Shown here in pieces: positions 24,644 through 33,544 of a stretch of 38,347 nucleotides of DNA. The translations under genes and the position numbers were made by a program. The DNA comes from DATGIQ01 sp035295665 (lineage in GTDB: Bacteria > Planctomycetota > Planctomycetia > Gemmatales > Gemmataceae), in contig DATGIQ010000472.1 of NCBI GenBank assembly GCA_035295665.1, positions 1-38,347 of the forward strand, given 5' to 3'. Each line of letters opens with the position of its first letter. Position 1 is the first letter of the stretch. The notes under the pieces were generated by a model. That model worked only from the letters and a program-made list of their open reading frames with translations. It did not search any database and was not told where the DNA came from.

Positions 24644-25400
24644 GGGCAGTTTTTGGCATGGGCAGATTCTCCGCCGAGCCATTCCCTTTGCGGAGAATGA
24701 TCAGTATCTCATAGGCACGGCGAAGAAATAGCTCCACCTCAAATGGCAGGCGCCGCCGCAGTTCCAGCAGCAGTTCCATCAGCTCCGTCTGCGTCCAGAC
24801 GTGATAATGGATGCTGAAATCCGTGGCCAACAGCCGGTCGGTTTTGCGCTGCACGTCGTCTGGCTCGACCGCCTTCAGCACCAGCCGGACAAACTCGCAC
24901 ACGTGCGCACGCCGGGAGTGCTCGGCACCACATTCATGATCGGCCAGCAAATGTTCGAGCGGCGTGACCGGCCGACCACAGTCGAAGGTATACCGCTTGT
25001 CGGGCACCGTCAGGAACAAGATGCCGTCTTCCCGCAGAACACGGAAAAAGTGCAAGAGGGTGCCGATCGGATCTTGGCAGTGTTCGAGGAAGTGATTGGC
25101 AATGACGAAGTCTTGCGATTCGTCTGCGACGCGAGCGAGCCGTTCGGCATCGTCCACGATATCGACGGGAACGAGGTTGTGGTCGGCCAGATTGGGATAT
25201 TGCCGGTAAAGTTCCTCGCGCGGAAAGCGATCCACATAGGAAACGTGGGCACTAGCCGGCACCCGCAGCGGGCGATGCAAGGCGCCAATCTCAATTCCCT
25301 GGCCGCGCAGATAAATCCGGGCAACATCCGGCCGGCCGAAACGCCGCCCGGAGCGTGGCCTGCGAAACCATTGCATCAATCGGCGGAGGACGCCTTTCAT
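24624..25400 (-). CDS. Class I SAM-dependent methyltransferase
   Basis: A 258-residue protein of the methyltransferase type 11/12 group. The start carries a basic stretch (MKGVLRRLMQWFRRP), then GIEIGALHRPL, the variant of the SAM-binding glycine motif seen in methyltransferases linked to glycan genes. FVIANHFLEHCQDPIGTL is the post-motif and DGILFLTVPDKRYTFDC the conserved motif III region. The substrate is unknown; its relatives often modify sugars. The start at 25400 begins the conserved part; an upstream in-frame ATG would add 20 residues. It is divergent from the HEAT/STN-like gene and heads the minus-strand run through to the YceI region. Confidence 0.82.
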   Translation of the reverse strand: MKGVLRRLMQWFRRPRSGRRFGRPDVARIYLRGQGIEIGALHRPLRVPASAHVSYVDRFPREELYRQYPNLADHNLVPVDIVDDAERLARVADESQDFVIANHFLEHCQDPIGTLLHFFRVLREDGILFLTVPDKRYTFDCGRPVTPLEHLLADHECGAEHSRRAHVCEFVRLVLKAVEPDDVQRKTDRLLATDFSIHYHVWTQTELMELLLELRRRLPFEVELFLRRAYEILIILRKGNGSAENLPMPKTALEHVAT

Positions 25401-25603
25401 AGCCTGGAATCCCCATGGCGTTTCTACGGCGGTATAATGCAGAGGCTTGGGACCGTGCAAGGGGAATCCGGTTGTGCGTGGTTTTCGGATGCCGAAGCGT
25501 ACGGGCTGCTGGTGTGGAACCTTGCTCCGCCCGCATTCCTCGCGATATACTCAAGACTGTGGGAGTGATCCCTCACCGTGTACCTTCGAGAAAGGTCGCG
25601 CCC

Positions 25604-26944
25604 ATGCTTCGATTGCTCAGCCCGGCCCTGCTGATTGGGTTCGGCCTCCTTCCGCTCTCCCGGGCCGACGCCCCCCCGCCGAAGCCTCCGGCACCGCCGC
25701 GCATCGAGTCTCTCATCGGGCAGTTGGCCGACCAGGACTTTCGGCGGCGCGCGGCCGCGACCAGGGCCCTCGCCGCTCTTGGTACCGAGGCGCTTCCAGC
25801 TCTACAGCAGGCCCGTTCGCATCCCGACCCCGAGGTTCGCCGCCGGCTCGATGAGCTGATTCCGCCCATGGAAAGGATGCTCGCCCTCGCCCCCAAGCAG
25901 ATTACGCTGCATATGACCAATCGGCCGATCCGGGAAATCTTCGGGGAGCTGAGCAAGCAGACCGGCTACAAGTTTGCCGGCCTCGAAAACCAGCCGGGTG
26001 AACAAAATAAACAAGTTTACACCTTCGATTTCGACGGCGTTCCTTTCTGGCAGGCGATGGACCAGGTGTGCGAAGCCGGCGGGTTCGTGCTCCAGCAGAA
26101 TTACCAAAGCGACGACAGCCTGCGTCTTTTCTACCAGCCCGACAGCTACGTTCCGTTTGTTTCGTACGATGGCGCCTTCAAGGTGATTCCGACCGGCTTC
26201 AATTACAGCCGCAGCAATCATTTCGCCCAGATCATGCGAAATCGGCCCGACCAGCAGCGCTTCGAATCCTTGCATGTGAACCTGACCCTTGCCGTCGAAC
26301 CCAAGCTGCCGATCCTTCGCGTCGGATCGGTGCGGCTCAGCATGGCAGAGGATGAGGAGAGACATTCGATGTTGCCGGCCGGCACCGAGACCGCCAACGG
26401 CATGTGGGCTGGCCGCCATTCCTACTACGGCGGCGGTTATCGTAGTTATGTGCAACAGACGCAGGCCCTGCTTATTTTGCCGAGCCGGACCTCGCGCACG
26501 GTGAGGATCCTGAAGGGCGTCATCCCCGTGACCTTGCTTGCGGATCAAAAGCCAGCGGTGATCACCGATCGGATCTTAGCCGCCAAGGGCAAGAAGTTCA
26601 CGAGCGGAGCTGCGACGTTTATCATTGAGGACGTTTCCGAGCTGGCCGGCAAGCAGCACCAGATCAAGATCTCGGTGACCGAAGACAGCAAAGACAGCCC
26701 CAACGATTGGACGCGCATCCAGAGCCTGCAACAGCGCATTGAGCTGCAGGATGAGAAAGGCAACAAGGAGCAATTCTATTTCAACAGCATTGGCAGCAAC
26801 GGTATCAATAGCGCCCAATATACGTTGACGGTTGGGCCTAATGACAATGCCAAGATCGGTCCGCCGGCCAGGCTCGTGTACTATTCCTGGATCTTGATGG
26901 AGCACGAAGTGCCGTTTGAGCTCAAGGATCTGCCGTTGCCCTGA
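25604..26944 (+). CDS. Secreted HEAT-repeat/STN-like protein
   Basis: A 446-residue protein with a signal peptide (MLRLLSPALLIGFGLLPLSRA). HEAT-like helices follow (DFRRRAAATRALAALGTEAL, then HPDPEVRRRLDELIPP), and then a segment ITLHMTNRPIREIFGELSKQ resembling secretin/TonB short N-terminal (STN) domains. The remaining 300 residues are strand-rich and unassigned. This architecture is common among planctomycete exported proteins of unknown role. The start is chosen at 25604 because the signal peptide begins there; an AAAGG lies upstream. The 97-bp repeat starts 19 bases after its stop. Confidence 0.75.
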   Translation: MLRLLSPALLIGFGLLPLSRADAPPPKPPAPPRIESLIGQLADQDFRRRAAATRALAALGTEALPALQQARSHPDPEVRRRLDELIPPMERMLALAPKQITLHMTNRPIREIFGELSKQTGYKFAGLENQPGEQNKQVYTFDFDGVPFWQAMDQVCEAGGFVLQQNYQSDDSLRLFYQPDSYVPFVSYDGAFKVIPTGFNYSRSNHFAQIMRNRPDQQRFESLHVNLTLAVEPKLPILRVGSVRLSMAEDEERHSMLPAGTETANGMWAGRHSYYGGGYRSYVQQTQALLILPSRTSRTVRILKGVIPVTLLADQKPAVITDRILAAKGKKFTSGAATFIIEDVSELAGKQHQIKISVTEDSKDSPNDWTRIQSLQQRIELQDEKGNKEQFYFNSIGSNGINSAQYTLTVGPNDNAKIGPPARLVYYSWILMEHEVPFELKDLPLP

Positions 26945-26963
26945 TCCATGGTCCGGTTGGATG

Positions 26964-27060
26964 TGTCCGTTTCGCGGCGGTTCGCAGAACCGCGTGCGGA
27001 TGCGCGCCGCGCGGTTCTGCGAACCGCCGCGAAACAAAAACGGACACCTTCAGCGGGACT
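26964..27060. repeat. 97-bp palindromic repeat, copy 2
   Basis: Same length and outer arms as copy 1 at 2131-2227, opening TGTCCGTTTCGCGGCGG and ending with the tail CTTCAGCGGGACT. The loop region differs by a few bases. Downstream of the secreted HEAT/STN-like gene by 19 bases. Confidence 0.85.
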
Positions 27061-27075
27061 GTGGTATGAGCGTCA

Positions 27076-27131
27076 GTGCGAAAACGGGGTCTGGAACTGT
27101 CAGGAGAGAGTTCCAGACCCCGTTTTCGCAC
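27076..27131. repeat. Perfect 23-bp inverted repeat
   Basis: Arms of 23 bases (beginning GTGCGAAAACGGGGTCTGG) face each other exactly around a ten-base loop. Such a long perfect stem is unusual for a simple terminator. It lies between the 97-bp repeat and another hairpin. Confidence 0.8.
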
Positions 27132-27155
27132 GGAGTGGACGATCGGATCCTGAAG

Positions 27156-27202
27156 GGTGTCGGGGCCGAGGTCTCTTGACGGGATGCCTTGGCCCCGACA
27201 CC
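27156..27202 (-). terminator. Hairpin at the end of the 27210 gene
   Basis: GGTGTCGGGGCC and GGCCCCGACACC form a perfect 12-base stem, extended by GG/CC beyond a two-base mismatch. It starts seven bases after the stop of the minus-strand gene and may terminate it. The flank CTGAAGG resembles the tail of the 97-bp repeat on its other strand. Confidence 0.55.
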
Positions 27203-27209
27203 TATTGGC

Positions 27210-27851
27210 TCACCAATTGACCCGCTCGGCGGCTTCCCCGACACCGAGGCGGTAGCAAAGCTGTTCGAAGTCGGCGGCGTGGCGGGGCTCGCTGCTGTGG
27301 AGATGCTCGCCTTCGGTGATCAGCTTCATTTCATCATCGCGCGGCACGCCGGCCTGGCGGACGATGTGCTCAAAGGGCGCCAGCTGCCGGGCATACACGA
27401 CCAAGAGCTTGTGCTCGTCGAACTGGACTTCCATCGGGCCGCCGGTGCCGATCACGGCGACGCCGGTGCAGCCGTCGTTTAGGAGCAGCTCTTCGAAGTC
27501 GCAGCAGTAGCTCTTGAAGATCGGCAAATCGATCTGTTCCCGATACAAGTCCTGGTGATTGGCGCCTTGGCTGGCGTGGCTCGTTTCCAGCACGACATCC
27601 ACGACGTCGCCCAGCGGATCGAGCAGGTCGAGAAACAGATCAAATAGCCGTTCGCGGGACACCGCCGCCACCAGCACCGGGACCTCGATGCCGGCCCGAA
27701 CATCCCGATAGGTGTCCAGGCGGAAGCCTTCGCGCGGCACGACTTGCAGATCGAGGGAAGGCCGAATCGCCTCCGTCAACCAAAAGTCGCCATACCGGTC
27801 CACTTGAAGATGGGCAGTTAACTTCTTCACATTCACTTCTGCACCCTGCAT
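27210..27851 (-). CDS. Hypothetical protein, soluble
   Basis: A 213-residue acidic protein that I do not recognise. It has no signal peptide or membrane segment. Notable stretches are VQFDEHKLLVVYARQLAPFE and DEMKLITEGEHLHSSEPRHA. The start is uncertain: ATGs at 27863 and 27851 both lack a clear ribosome site, and a GTG at 27836 has AGGG at good distance. It is convergent with the secreted HEAT/STN-like gene and divergent from the transglutaminase gene. The open frame extends 57 codons further upstream of 27863 without support. Confidence 0.65.
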   Translation of the reverse strand: MQGAEVNVKKLTAHLQVDRYGDFWLTEAIRPSLDLQVVPREGFRLDTYRDVRAGIEVPVLVAAVSRERLFDLFLDLLDPLGDVVDVVLETSHASQGANHQDLYREQIDLPIFKSYCCDFEELLLNDGCTGVAVIGTGGPMEVQFDEHKLLVVYARQLAPFEHIVRQAGVPRDDEMKLITEGEHLHSSEPRHAADFEQLCYRLGVGEAAERVNW

Positions 27852-28225
27852 TCCAGAAAGCATTAGGGGAGATGCGACTAATGGTTCCGGCCGTGGGGAA
27901 AATACTCGGCTGCTGAAATATAGAACGCAATTGTCGCTGTGGCCACCGATGCGTACTAATTCTAGACCGGTCCCAAGTCCCGCTGTGAAAGTCGTTGGGG
28001 CCGGAAGGCTTACGCAGGTTGGACGCTTTGGCACTGGTTTCGCGCCGGCACAAAGGCATTCGCAGGATTCGCTCCCGACGGTGCTCTATTCTGCCATCGC
28101 AGGGACAGCTATGATGAACCAGGAAGCCCAGGGAAAAAGCGTCGCCCCTTTAACGATTGCTGCCTCAAATGCCGAGATTCTCCTAGCAGGGCCCGAAGCG
28201 GCGCGCTTGGCACAAGGATCCCTCC
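27852..28225. other. Divergent promoter region, nothing specific seen
   Basis: About 370 bases separating the soluble hypothetical gene from the transglutaminase gene. It should hold promoters for both. No clear palindrome or promoter hexamer pair was found. Confidence 0.35.
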
Positions 28226-29725
28226 ATGCGTTGGTACCATGCCTGGTCTCTCGGATTCGTTCTCCTTGTTCACCCTGCTCATTCCGCGGAACCGCAGGGG
28301 CGAATTGTCCAGGACATCTGGAACGCTGCCTATCTGGAAGGGAGCCGGGGCGGCTATGTCAACACCTGCATCCGCGAGGTCGAACGCGACGGACAAAAGC
28401 TCTACCATGCGGAAACCCGATTGAACCTCACCCTGAAACGCAATGGTGTGACGATCCAGTTGCGCATGGATACGGGAAGTCAGGAAACGGCACAGGGCGA
28501 GGTCCGCACGGTTTGGATGCGTCAATACCAAGGGGACCAAGAACAACTCGTCCTCAAAGGGACCGTGACCGACGGTCAACTTGCCGTCCGAGTCGAGGGC
28601 AAAGCACGATTGGAAAAAAAGATTCCCTGGGACGAGCACGTGCTCGGCCTCTACCGGCAGGAGCGATTGTTTCAGGACCGCCATGTCCGGCCGGGAGATC
28701 AACTTTCGTATTTGAGCTATGAGCCTGGCATCAACCGGGTCGTCACGAATCGGGTCACCGTCAAAGAATCTGAGGTCGTGGAAGTTTTCAACCAGCCCAA
28801 GCGCTTGCTCCGCGTGGAAACGGTGCCGGATAAGATCGCGGGCGTTCAGTTGCCCAGTCTGATTGCCTGGCTGGATAAAGACTTGCAACCCGTACGATCG
28901 GAGTTTGAGATTCCACAGCTGGGCAAGTTGGTCCTCTATCGCTGTTCAAAAGGCGAAGCGTTGCGTCCCAGTACTGCGAAAACGGATATTGGCGAAACCT
29001 CACTCATTCGCATCAACCGAGCCATTGATCGGCCCAACGAAACGCGCTCGGCGGTCTACCGGATCACGGTGAAAGGCGATGATGATCCGGCGACCACCTT
29101 TGTCCAGGATAACCGTCAGGAATGCAAGAACCTTCATGGCAGCACGTTTGAGCTCCACGTGCACGCCCAGCAGCCGCCTCTTGTCGCGCCGACCCCCGTA
29201 CGTGCCAAGGAGGAGTTCCTCAAAAGCTGCCACTGGATTGACAGCGACGACCCCAAAATCCGGGCCTATGCCCGAGCGGCCGTAGGCCAAAGAACCGATC
29301 CCTGGGAACGGGCGAAAGCAATTGAGCGCTGGGTCCATGATAACATGCACCTCAGCTATGCCGAATCATTTGCGCCCGCGAGTGAAGTGGCCAGGACACT
29401 GCGGGGCGATTGCCGGCAGTACGGCCTCCTGGCCACGGCCATGTGCCGGGCAGCCGAGGTGCCGGCGCGGACGGCGATCGGCCTGTGCTACGCCTACGAT
29501 CGCGCCCAAGGGCCGGTGATGGCTTTTCACCTCTGGACCGAAGTCCTGGTCCGCGGGGAATGGATCGCCATCGATGCGACGCGCGGTCAAGGATATGTGG
29601 GCGCGACCCACCTCAAAATCACGGACCATAGCTGGTACGATACCCAATCGCTCACGCCCTTGCTTCCTGTATTTCGGGTTCTTGGAAAACTCACCATCGA
29701 GGTAATTCGGGTGGATGGAGCTTAG
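28226..29725 (+). CDS. Secreted transglutaminase-like protease-fold protein
   Basis: A 499-residue exported protein with a short signal peptide (WSLGFVLLVHPAHSAEP). The C-terminal third is a transglutaminase-like domain of the papain fold. C396 lies in GDCRQYGLLATAMCRAAEVP, H435 in FHLWTEV and D450 in AIDATRGQGYVGATH, giving a complete catalytic triad. The first 300 residues are strand-rich and unassigned. These domains in bacteria act as peptidases or crosslinkers in the periplasm or cell wall. AAGGA is upstream of the ATG. Stands alone on its strand. Confidence 0.85.
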   Translation: MRWYHAWSLGFVLLVHPAHSAEPQGRIVQDIWNAAYLEGSRGGYVNTCIREVERDGQKLYHAETRLNLTLKRNGVTIQLRMDTGSQETAQGEVRTVWMRQYQGDQEQLVLKGTVTDGQLAVRVEGKARLEKKIPWDEHVLGLYRQERLFQDRHVRPGDQLSYLSYEPGINRVVTNRVTVKESEVVEVFNQPKRLLRVETVPDKIAGVQLPSLIAWLDKDLQPVRSEFEIPQLGKLVLYRCSKGEALRPSTAKTDIGETSLIRINRAIDRPNETRSAVYRITVKGDDDPATTFVQDNRQECKNLHGSTFELHVHAQQPPLVAPTPVRAKEEFLKSCHWIDSDDPKIRAYARAAVGQRTDPWERAKAIERWVHDNMHLSYAESFAPASEVARTLRGDCRQYGLLATAMCRAAEVPARTAIGLCYAYDRAQGPVMAFHLWTEVLVRGEWIAIDATRGQGYVGATHLKITDHSWYDTQSLTPLLPVFRVLGKLTIEVIRVDGA

Positions 29726-30265
29726 CAGCGTGATTCCGGAACCCCGGTTTTTGCCCGGCTGCCGCCGCTCCCCACTCAGTTCGCATTTTCACTTTTTTCC
29801 TCCGCGTGAAGCAGTTTCGATAGCTTGACGCGGCTAAAGCGTCTATACTAAGGCGGATCTTCCGAGAAATGCCAAACAAGATGGGGCATCTGAGATTGCA
29901 TGGCGAACGGACAGGCTAGAGGTGGTTCTCGTGAGATTCGTGCTATACTCGGTGTAAGAATGGAGCGCGTTTCAACTTTGCCGGAAACGCCGGCCGCGCT
30001 GGCTTTCTTTGGTGGGCTTCCTCTTGCCAAGCCAATCCACGACGATCGCATCTATCGAGTGAAGGATGCGTGAAGAAGAAAAGATTCCAGGCGCACTTTC
30101 CCGTAAACCAAGAGATAATAATAACGAAATGCTAAGGAAGGGAAATTCGTTCACCTTCTACCGGACGGAGAGAAGTAAAGAAAGCCTAAACCGGACACAA
30201 CTATGCAGCCAACCGAGAAATCACTTTGGAGACCCGCCCGGCCCTACGGATCAAAGGGCAGCTAA
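29726..30265. other. Sparsely coding stretch before the helicase gene
   Basis: About 540 bases. It contains a possible aminotransferase fragment (29960-30073) and a 20-codon frame starting at an ATG at 30202. TATACT-like boxes occur near 29848 and 29943, without a well-spaced -35. No palindrome stands out. Confidence 0.35.
29960..30073 (+). pseudogene. Possible N-terminal fragment of a DegT-type aminotransferase
   Basis: A 37-codon frame whose segment ALAFFGGLPLAKPIH looks like the start of DegT/DnrJ/EryC1 aminotransferases (typical form x-A-x-x-G-G-x-P-x-x-x-x-P). It then stops, with no continuation in any frame. The resemblance is short, so this is a tentative remnant; it could also be a chance ORF. 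Confidence 0.3.
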
Positions 30266-33200
30266 ATGGCTCGCAACGAAGGACACTCGATGATTCCACG
30301 TGAACGTGTAGCCTCGGGGGAAGCCGAAGCGGCCTTTGGACTGGCCAGTGGCCGCCACGCGCCGGCCCCCCCCAGAGAGGGTGCCAGCACGCTGAGCAAC
30401 CGGGTTCCTGCCTGGGAAGATCTTTACCGAGCCATTGCTCCCGAACACCAGCGGGAACTGCTTTGCCTTGCGGAGCGTCAGGGAGTCCTCTACGCGCATC
30501 AGCTCCCAGAAATGACCAACGGGACTCCCGTCGATCCGAATCGCCAACTTCTTGCACGGGTTCTGGAGGGAGATGTAGCGGGGCTGCGTCCGTTGCAGGA
30601 GGAGCCCATCGACGTAGACGATTGCGAGCTCGATGCCACCCAGCGCGAAGCCGTCGCCCAGGCGTTGGCGACGCCGGATATTTTCCTGGTGCAAGGCCCA
30701 CCCGGTTCGGGAAAATCGCGTGTGGCCGCTGAGATCCTTGCTCGCGCCGCCGCCCGCGGAGAGCGCGTGCTCCTTCTGGCTCACACCGCGGCCGCGATTG
30801 ATCGCGTCCTCGAATGGGTAAGCTCTCGCGAGGTCGTTTTTCCCCTTCGCTGCGTCGACCGCGATGAAGATGTTACCCGTCTCCCCCTGGTCATCCGTAC
30901 ACTGACTTTTACAGAACGTGCCCGAGGCCTGACTTCTCATGCGCTGGCATGCGCGCGCCGGCAAGCGGAGAGCGACGAGCGGCTTACGGGGCGTCTTCGG
31001 CAAGATGAACCTCTCTGGGCCCAATTGGATGAGCTTGCTGGCTGGTGGAATGGCCTGGAGGACGAGTACCAGGCCCTTCGCCATCGCCGCAGCCAGTTGG
31101 CTACCGAAGTTGTGGCCGAGGTGGATACCCCACCGTCCGTTCCTGCCGACGGCTTTCCGCGCCGGATGCAGGATTTGATCCGCGCTCATGAAGAAGTGCA
31201 GAGCCGTGGCCGATCGGCCTTGGCGGAGCTAGACAACCGGATCGCGATCTGCGAGCGGGAACAGGCCGGCCTGGATACCCAATTGCATGGCCTGCAACCT
31301 TTCATTGAGGCGAAAGACCAGGGCCGATGGTGGACCCCGGCCTGGTGGCGAGCCACCGTACAGGGGACGATTCGGACCCAATGGGCACAACAGCAGGAGC
31401 GCCGCCAACAAATCCAGGTCGATCTCGACAACCTGCGTAAGCAACGCGCCGACTTGATCCGTCAAGGGGAAGAAGCCGAGCGCCGGTTTACGAATCAGAA
31501 AGCGGAGGACTTCAGCGCCGAGATAGCCCGCAGGCAAGCCGAGCTGGATGATCGGGAGGCGGCCCTGCGCCGAGAGCAAACCATCCTGCACCAGAAGTGG
31601 CAGGCGATCACACGGAACCTGGCTCCAGAATGCCCGCGTCCGGAGGAGATGACCGTCCCGGCAATCCAGACGGCCCGCTCGGCTTGGCGCCGGCAACTGG
31701 AACAAGCGGAGGCCCAGCAGGCCTTTGCCCGCCAGTGGTTGGCCTATCTCGAACAAGCGCCGGAAGTGCTCACCAACCGGCTGCCGGACTACGTCAACGT
31801 GGTGGCCGCCACTCTGACGGCTCTGACGCGGGATGAGCACTTCGGCGACCGCGCGACGGAAGCGGCTGGCCGGGCTGATTTCGATTTAGTGATCCTGGAA
31901 GAGGCGGAGCAGATCACCGAGCCGGAATTCTGGCGTGCCGTCCGGCGAGCCCATCGCTGTGTGCTTATCGGCGAAGCGCCGTGGCCGGAAGCGACGGTCT
32001 CTGCTCCCCCGCGGCCTCGGGCCATGGCCGGAGACCACAGAGGGGGATCCGCTAGCTTCCACTCTCGCGCTGCCGTGCCGCCGCAATTGGGAGTGTTTCA
32101 ACGGCTGTGGCAGCACTTGCACTGTGACCCCCGCCGCCTGCCCTATTTCTGGATGGTGGACCAGAATCGACTCTGTTGCCGCCTGCGTCCGGTGGCGCCC
32201 GAGCAACGGCAATGGATCACCACGGAGCATGTCGCTGATTTTCCTGACATCGAGCTACGAATTCTCATGGTCCCCGGCTCCCAGCCGGTCCTGGCGGAGA
32301 TTCTCTTCCCGCCGTTTTTCTCCATCGACCGCGCCAAGGAATACATTTTCCAGGAGCTAGAAGAACTGGCCGTGCAAGCTTCTGGGTCGAATTTACGCTG
32401 GCTGGAAGAAACGGATCGGCTCGTGCTCCGCTTCGCTGATCGGGACTTGGTGCACGGAGTTGCGATCCATCTGGTCCCCGGCATCCGCGAAGTCCTGGGC
32501 ACCGCGACCGCCGAGAACAATGGCAGTCGCGATCCCGCCGCTCACTGGCAGACGTGCTGCCTGGAGTTTGATCGGGCGGCTGGCTGGAACCGGCCCCGTG
32601 CTGCCCAGTGGGTCCAGGAGCATTTGGGGTTGCGCGACCTCGGCCGGACTGCCCGTTTCGATGTTTGTCATCGCATGGATGCGAACCTGGCCACGTTTGT
32701 CGCGGACTTCCTGACAGGAAGTGGATTCACGGACGGGGTAGCCTCTCCCTTTTTTGCCGTTCAGGGAGTCGAGCCTAACGGCTGGTCCACGGCCGTGGAG
32801 TTCGTACCCGTGCCAACCTTACGGGAAAGTCGAGTAGCTCCCGCACGGGGCAAAACCGGGGCTGGTCAGCGCGGGACGGGAACGGTCCTGCCGGGCGCGC
32901 GCGTTCCGGCGCTGTCACGCAAGGGTGGGACGGGGTTGGAGGTTGATTTGGCCGACCCCCGTCACCGTGAGCGGCTGCCGGTCGAGTTCCGCTCGGGCCT
33001 TCCGAACCACGGTTTCGTGAACGTTCTGGAGGCTCATGCGGTGGTCCAGACGCTCGCCAGTCTCATGCAAGAGACGGGGCTCCGCGACCGCGGTGCCCAG
33101 CGGGAGCACAGCCAGCGGCCGACCGTCGCTGTATTGGCCCTCTATCCGGCCCAGGCCGAGTTGATCCGCCGGGTCTTGCAACAGGAGCCGGCCTTGGCAA

Positions 33201-33544
33201 GCCTGGCGGAGGAAGTGCATGTTGGCGTTCCGTCCTCGTTTCGCCATCGGGAAGCCGACGTGGTGCTTCTCAGTTTGACCCGTAGTCATACCCACCGGGC
33301 GGTCAGCTTTGGCGAGGGACCCCAGCTGCTGGCGTTGGCGCTGACCCGCGCTCGGTCCAAGCTGGTGGTTTTTGGCGATCCCGGCACGCTGGAGCGGCGG
33401 AGTCAATGGGAAGGACCGCTCGACCACCTCGATGAGGTTGCTGCCGCCCAGGAACGCCGCTGGATCGCCCGCCTGGTTCACTGCGTTCAGCGTTGCAGCT
33501 CGGAGCTGCAAGCGGCTCCTCTCCGCCAAGGTAGCGGGACATGA
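30266..33544 (+). CDS. SF1 (UPF1/DNA2-like) helicase-ATPase
   Basis: A 1092-residue protein. Walker A is GPPGSGKS at 144-151, preceded by DATQREAVAQAL (Q-motif-like). Walker B is DLVILEEAEQ at 540-549 (E-E-A-E-Q in place of D-E-A-x-Q). Between them about 390 residues form an insert rich in heptad-like helices (AELDNRIAICEREQAGLD, IQVDLDNLRKQRADLIRQG), probably a coiled coil. The C-terminal RecA half has VAVLALYPAQAELIRRVL, FRHREADVVLLSL (motif V, usually F-Q-G-x-E) and LALTRARSKLVVFGD (motif VI with arginine). Motif III and the Q-Y-R motif are degenerate (VLIGEAPWPEA). AAAGGG precedes the ATG. It is coupled to the next gene by ATGA overlap. Nucleic-acid target unknown. Confidence 0.85.
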   Translation: MARNEGHSMIPRERVASGEAEAAFGLASGRHAPAPPREGASTLSNRVPAWEDLYRAIAPEHQRELLCLAERQGVLYAHQLPEMTNGTPVDPNRQLLARVLEGDVAGLRPLQEEPIDVDDCELDATQREAVAQALATPDIFLVQGPPGSGKSRVAAEILARAAARGERVLLLAHTAAAIDRVLEWVSSREVVFPLRCVDRDEDVTRLPLVIRTLTFTERARGLTSHALACARRQAESDERLTGRLRQDEPLWAQLDELAGWWNGLEDEYQALRHRRSQLATEVVAEVDTPPSVPADGFPRRMQDLIRAHEEVQSRGRSALAELDNRIAICEREQAGLDTQLHGLQPFIEAKDQGRWWTPAWWRATVQGTIRTQWAQQQERRQQIQVDLDNLRKQRADLIRQGEEAERRFTNQKAEDFSAEIARRQAELDDREAALRREQTILHQKWQAITRNLAPECPRPEEMTVPAIQTARSAWRRQLEQAEAQQAFARQWLAYLEQAPEVLTNRLPDYVNVVAATLTALTRDEHFGDRATEAAGRADFDLVILEEAEQITEPEFWRAVRRAHRCVLIGEAPWPEATVSAPPRPRAMAGDHRGGSASFHSRAAVPPQLGVFQRLWQHLHCDPRRLPYFWMVDQNRLCCRLRPVAPEQRQWITTEHVADFPDIELRILMVPGSQPVLAEILFPPFFSIDRAKEYIFQELEELAVQASGSNLRWLEETDRLVLRFADRDLVHGVAIHLVPGIREVLGTATAENNGSRDPAAHWQTCCLEFDRAAGWNRPRAAQWVQEHLGLRDLGRTARFDVCHRMDANLATFVADFLTGSGFTDGVASPFFAVQGVEPNGWSTAVEFVPVPTLRESRVAPARGKTGAGQRGTGTVLPGARVPALSRKGGTGLEVDLADPRHRERLPVEFRSGLPNHGFVNVLEAHAVVQTLASLMQETGLRDRGAQREHSQRPTVAVLALYPAQAELIRRVLQQEPALASLAEEVHVGVPSSFRHREADVVLLSLTRSHTHRAVSFGEGPQLLALALTRARSKLVVFGDPGTLERRSQWEGPLDHLDEVAAAQERRWIARLVHCVQRCSSELQAAPLRQGSGT

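Larger units (their letters stand above)
26945..27209. other. Palindrome cluster between convergent genes
   Basis: The 265 bases between two convergent stop codons are almost filled by three unrelated-looking inverted repeats: the 97-bp repeat (26964-27060), a 23-base perfect-arm hairpin (27076-27131) and a 12-base-arm hairpin (27156-27202). No coding sequence is present. Confidence 0.7.
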
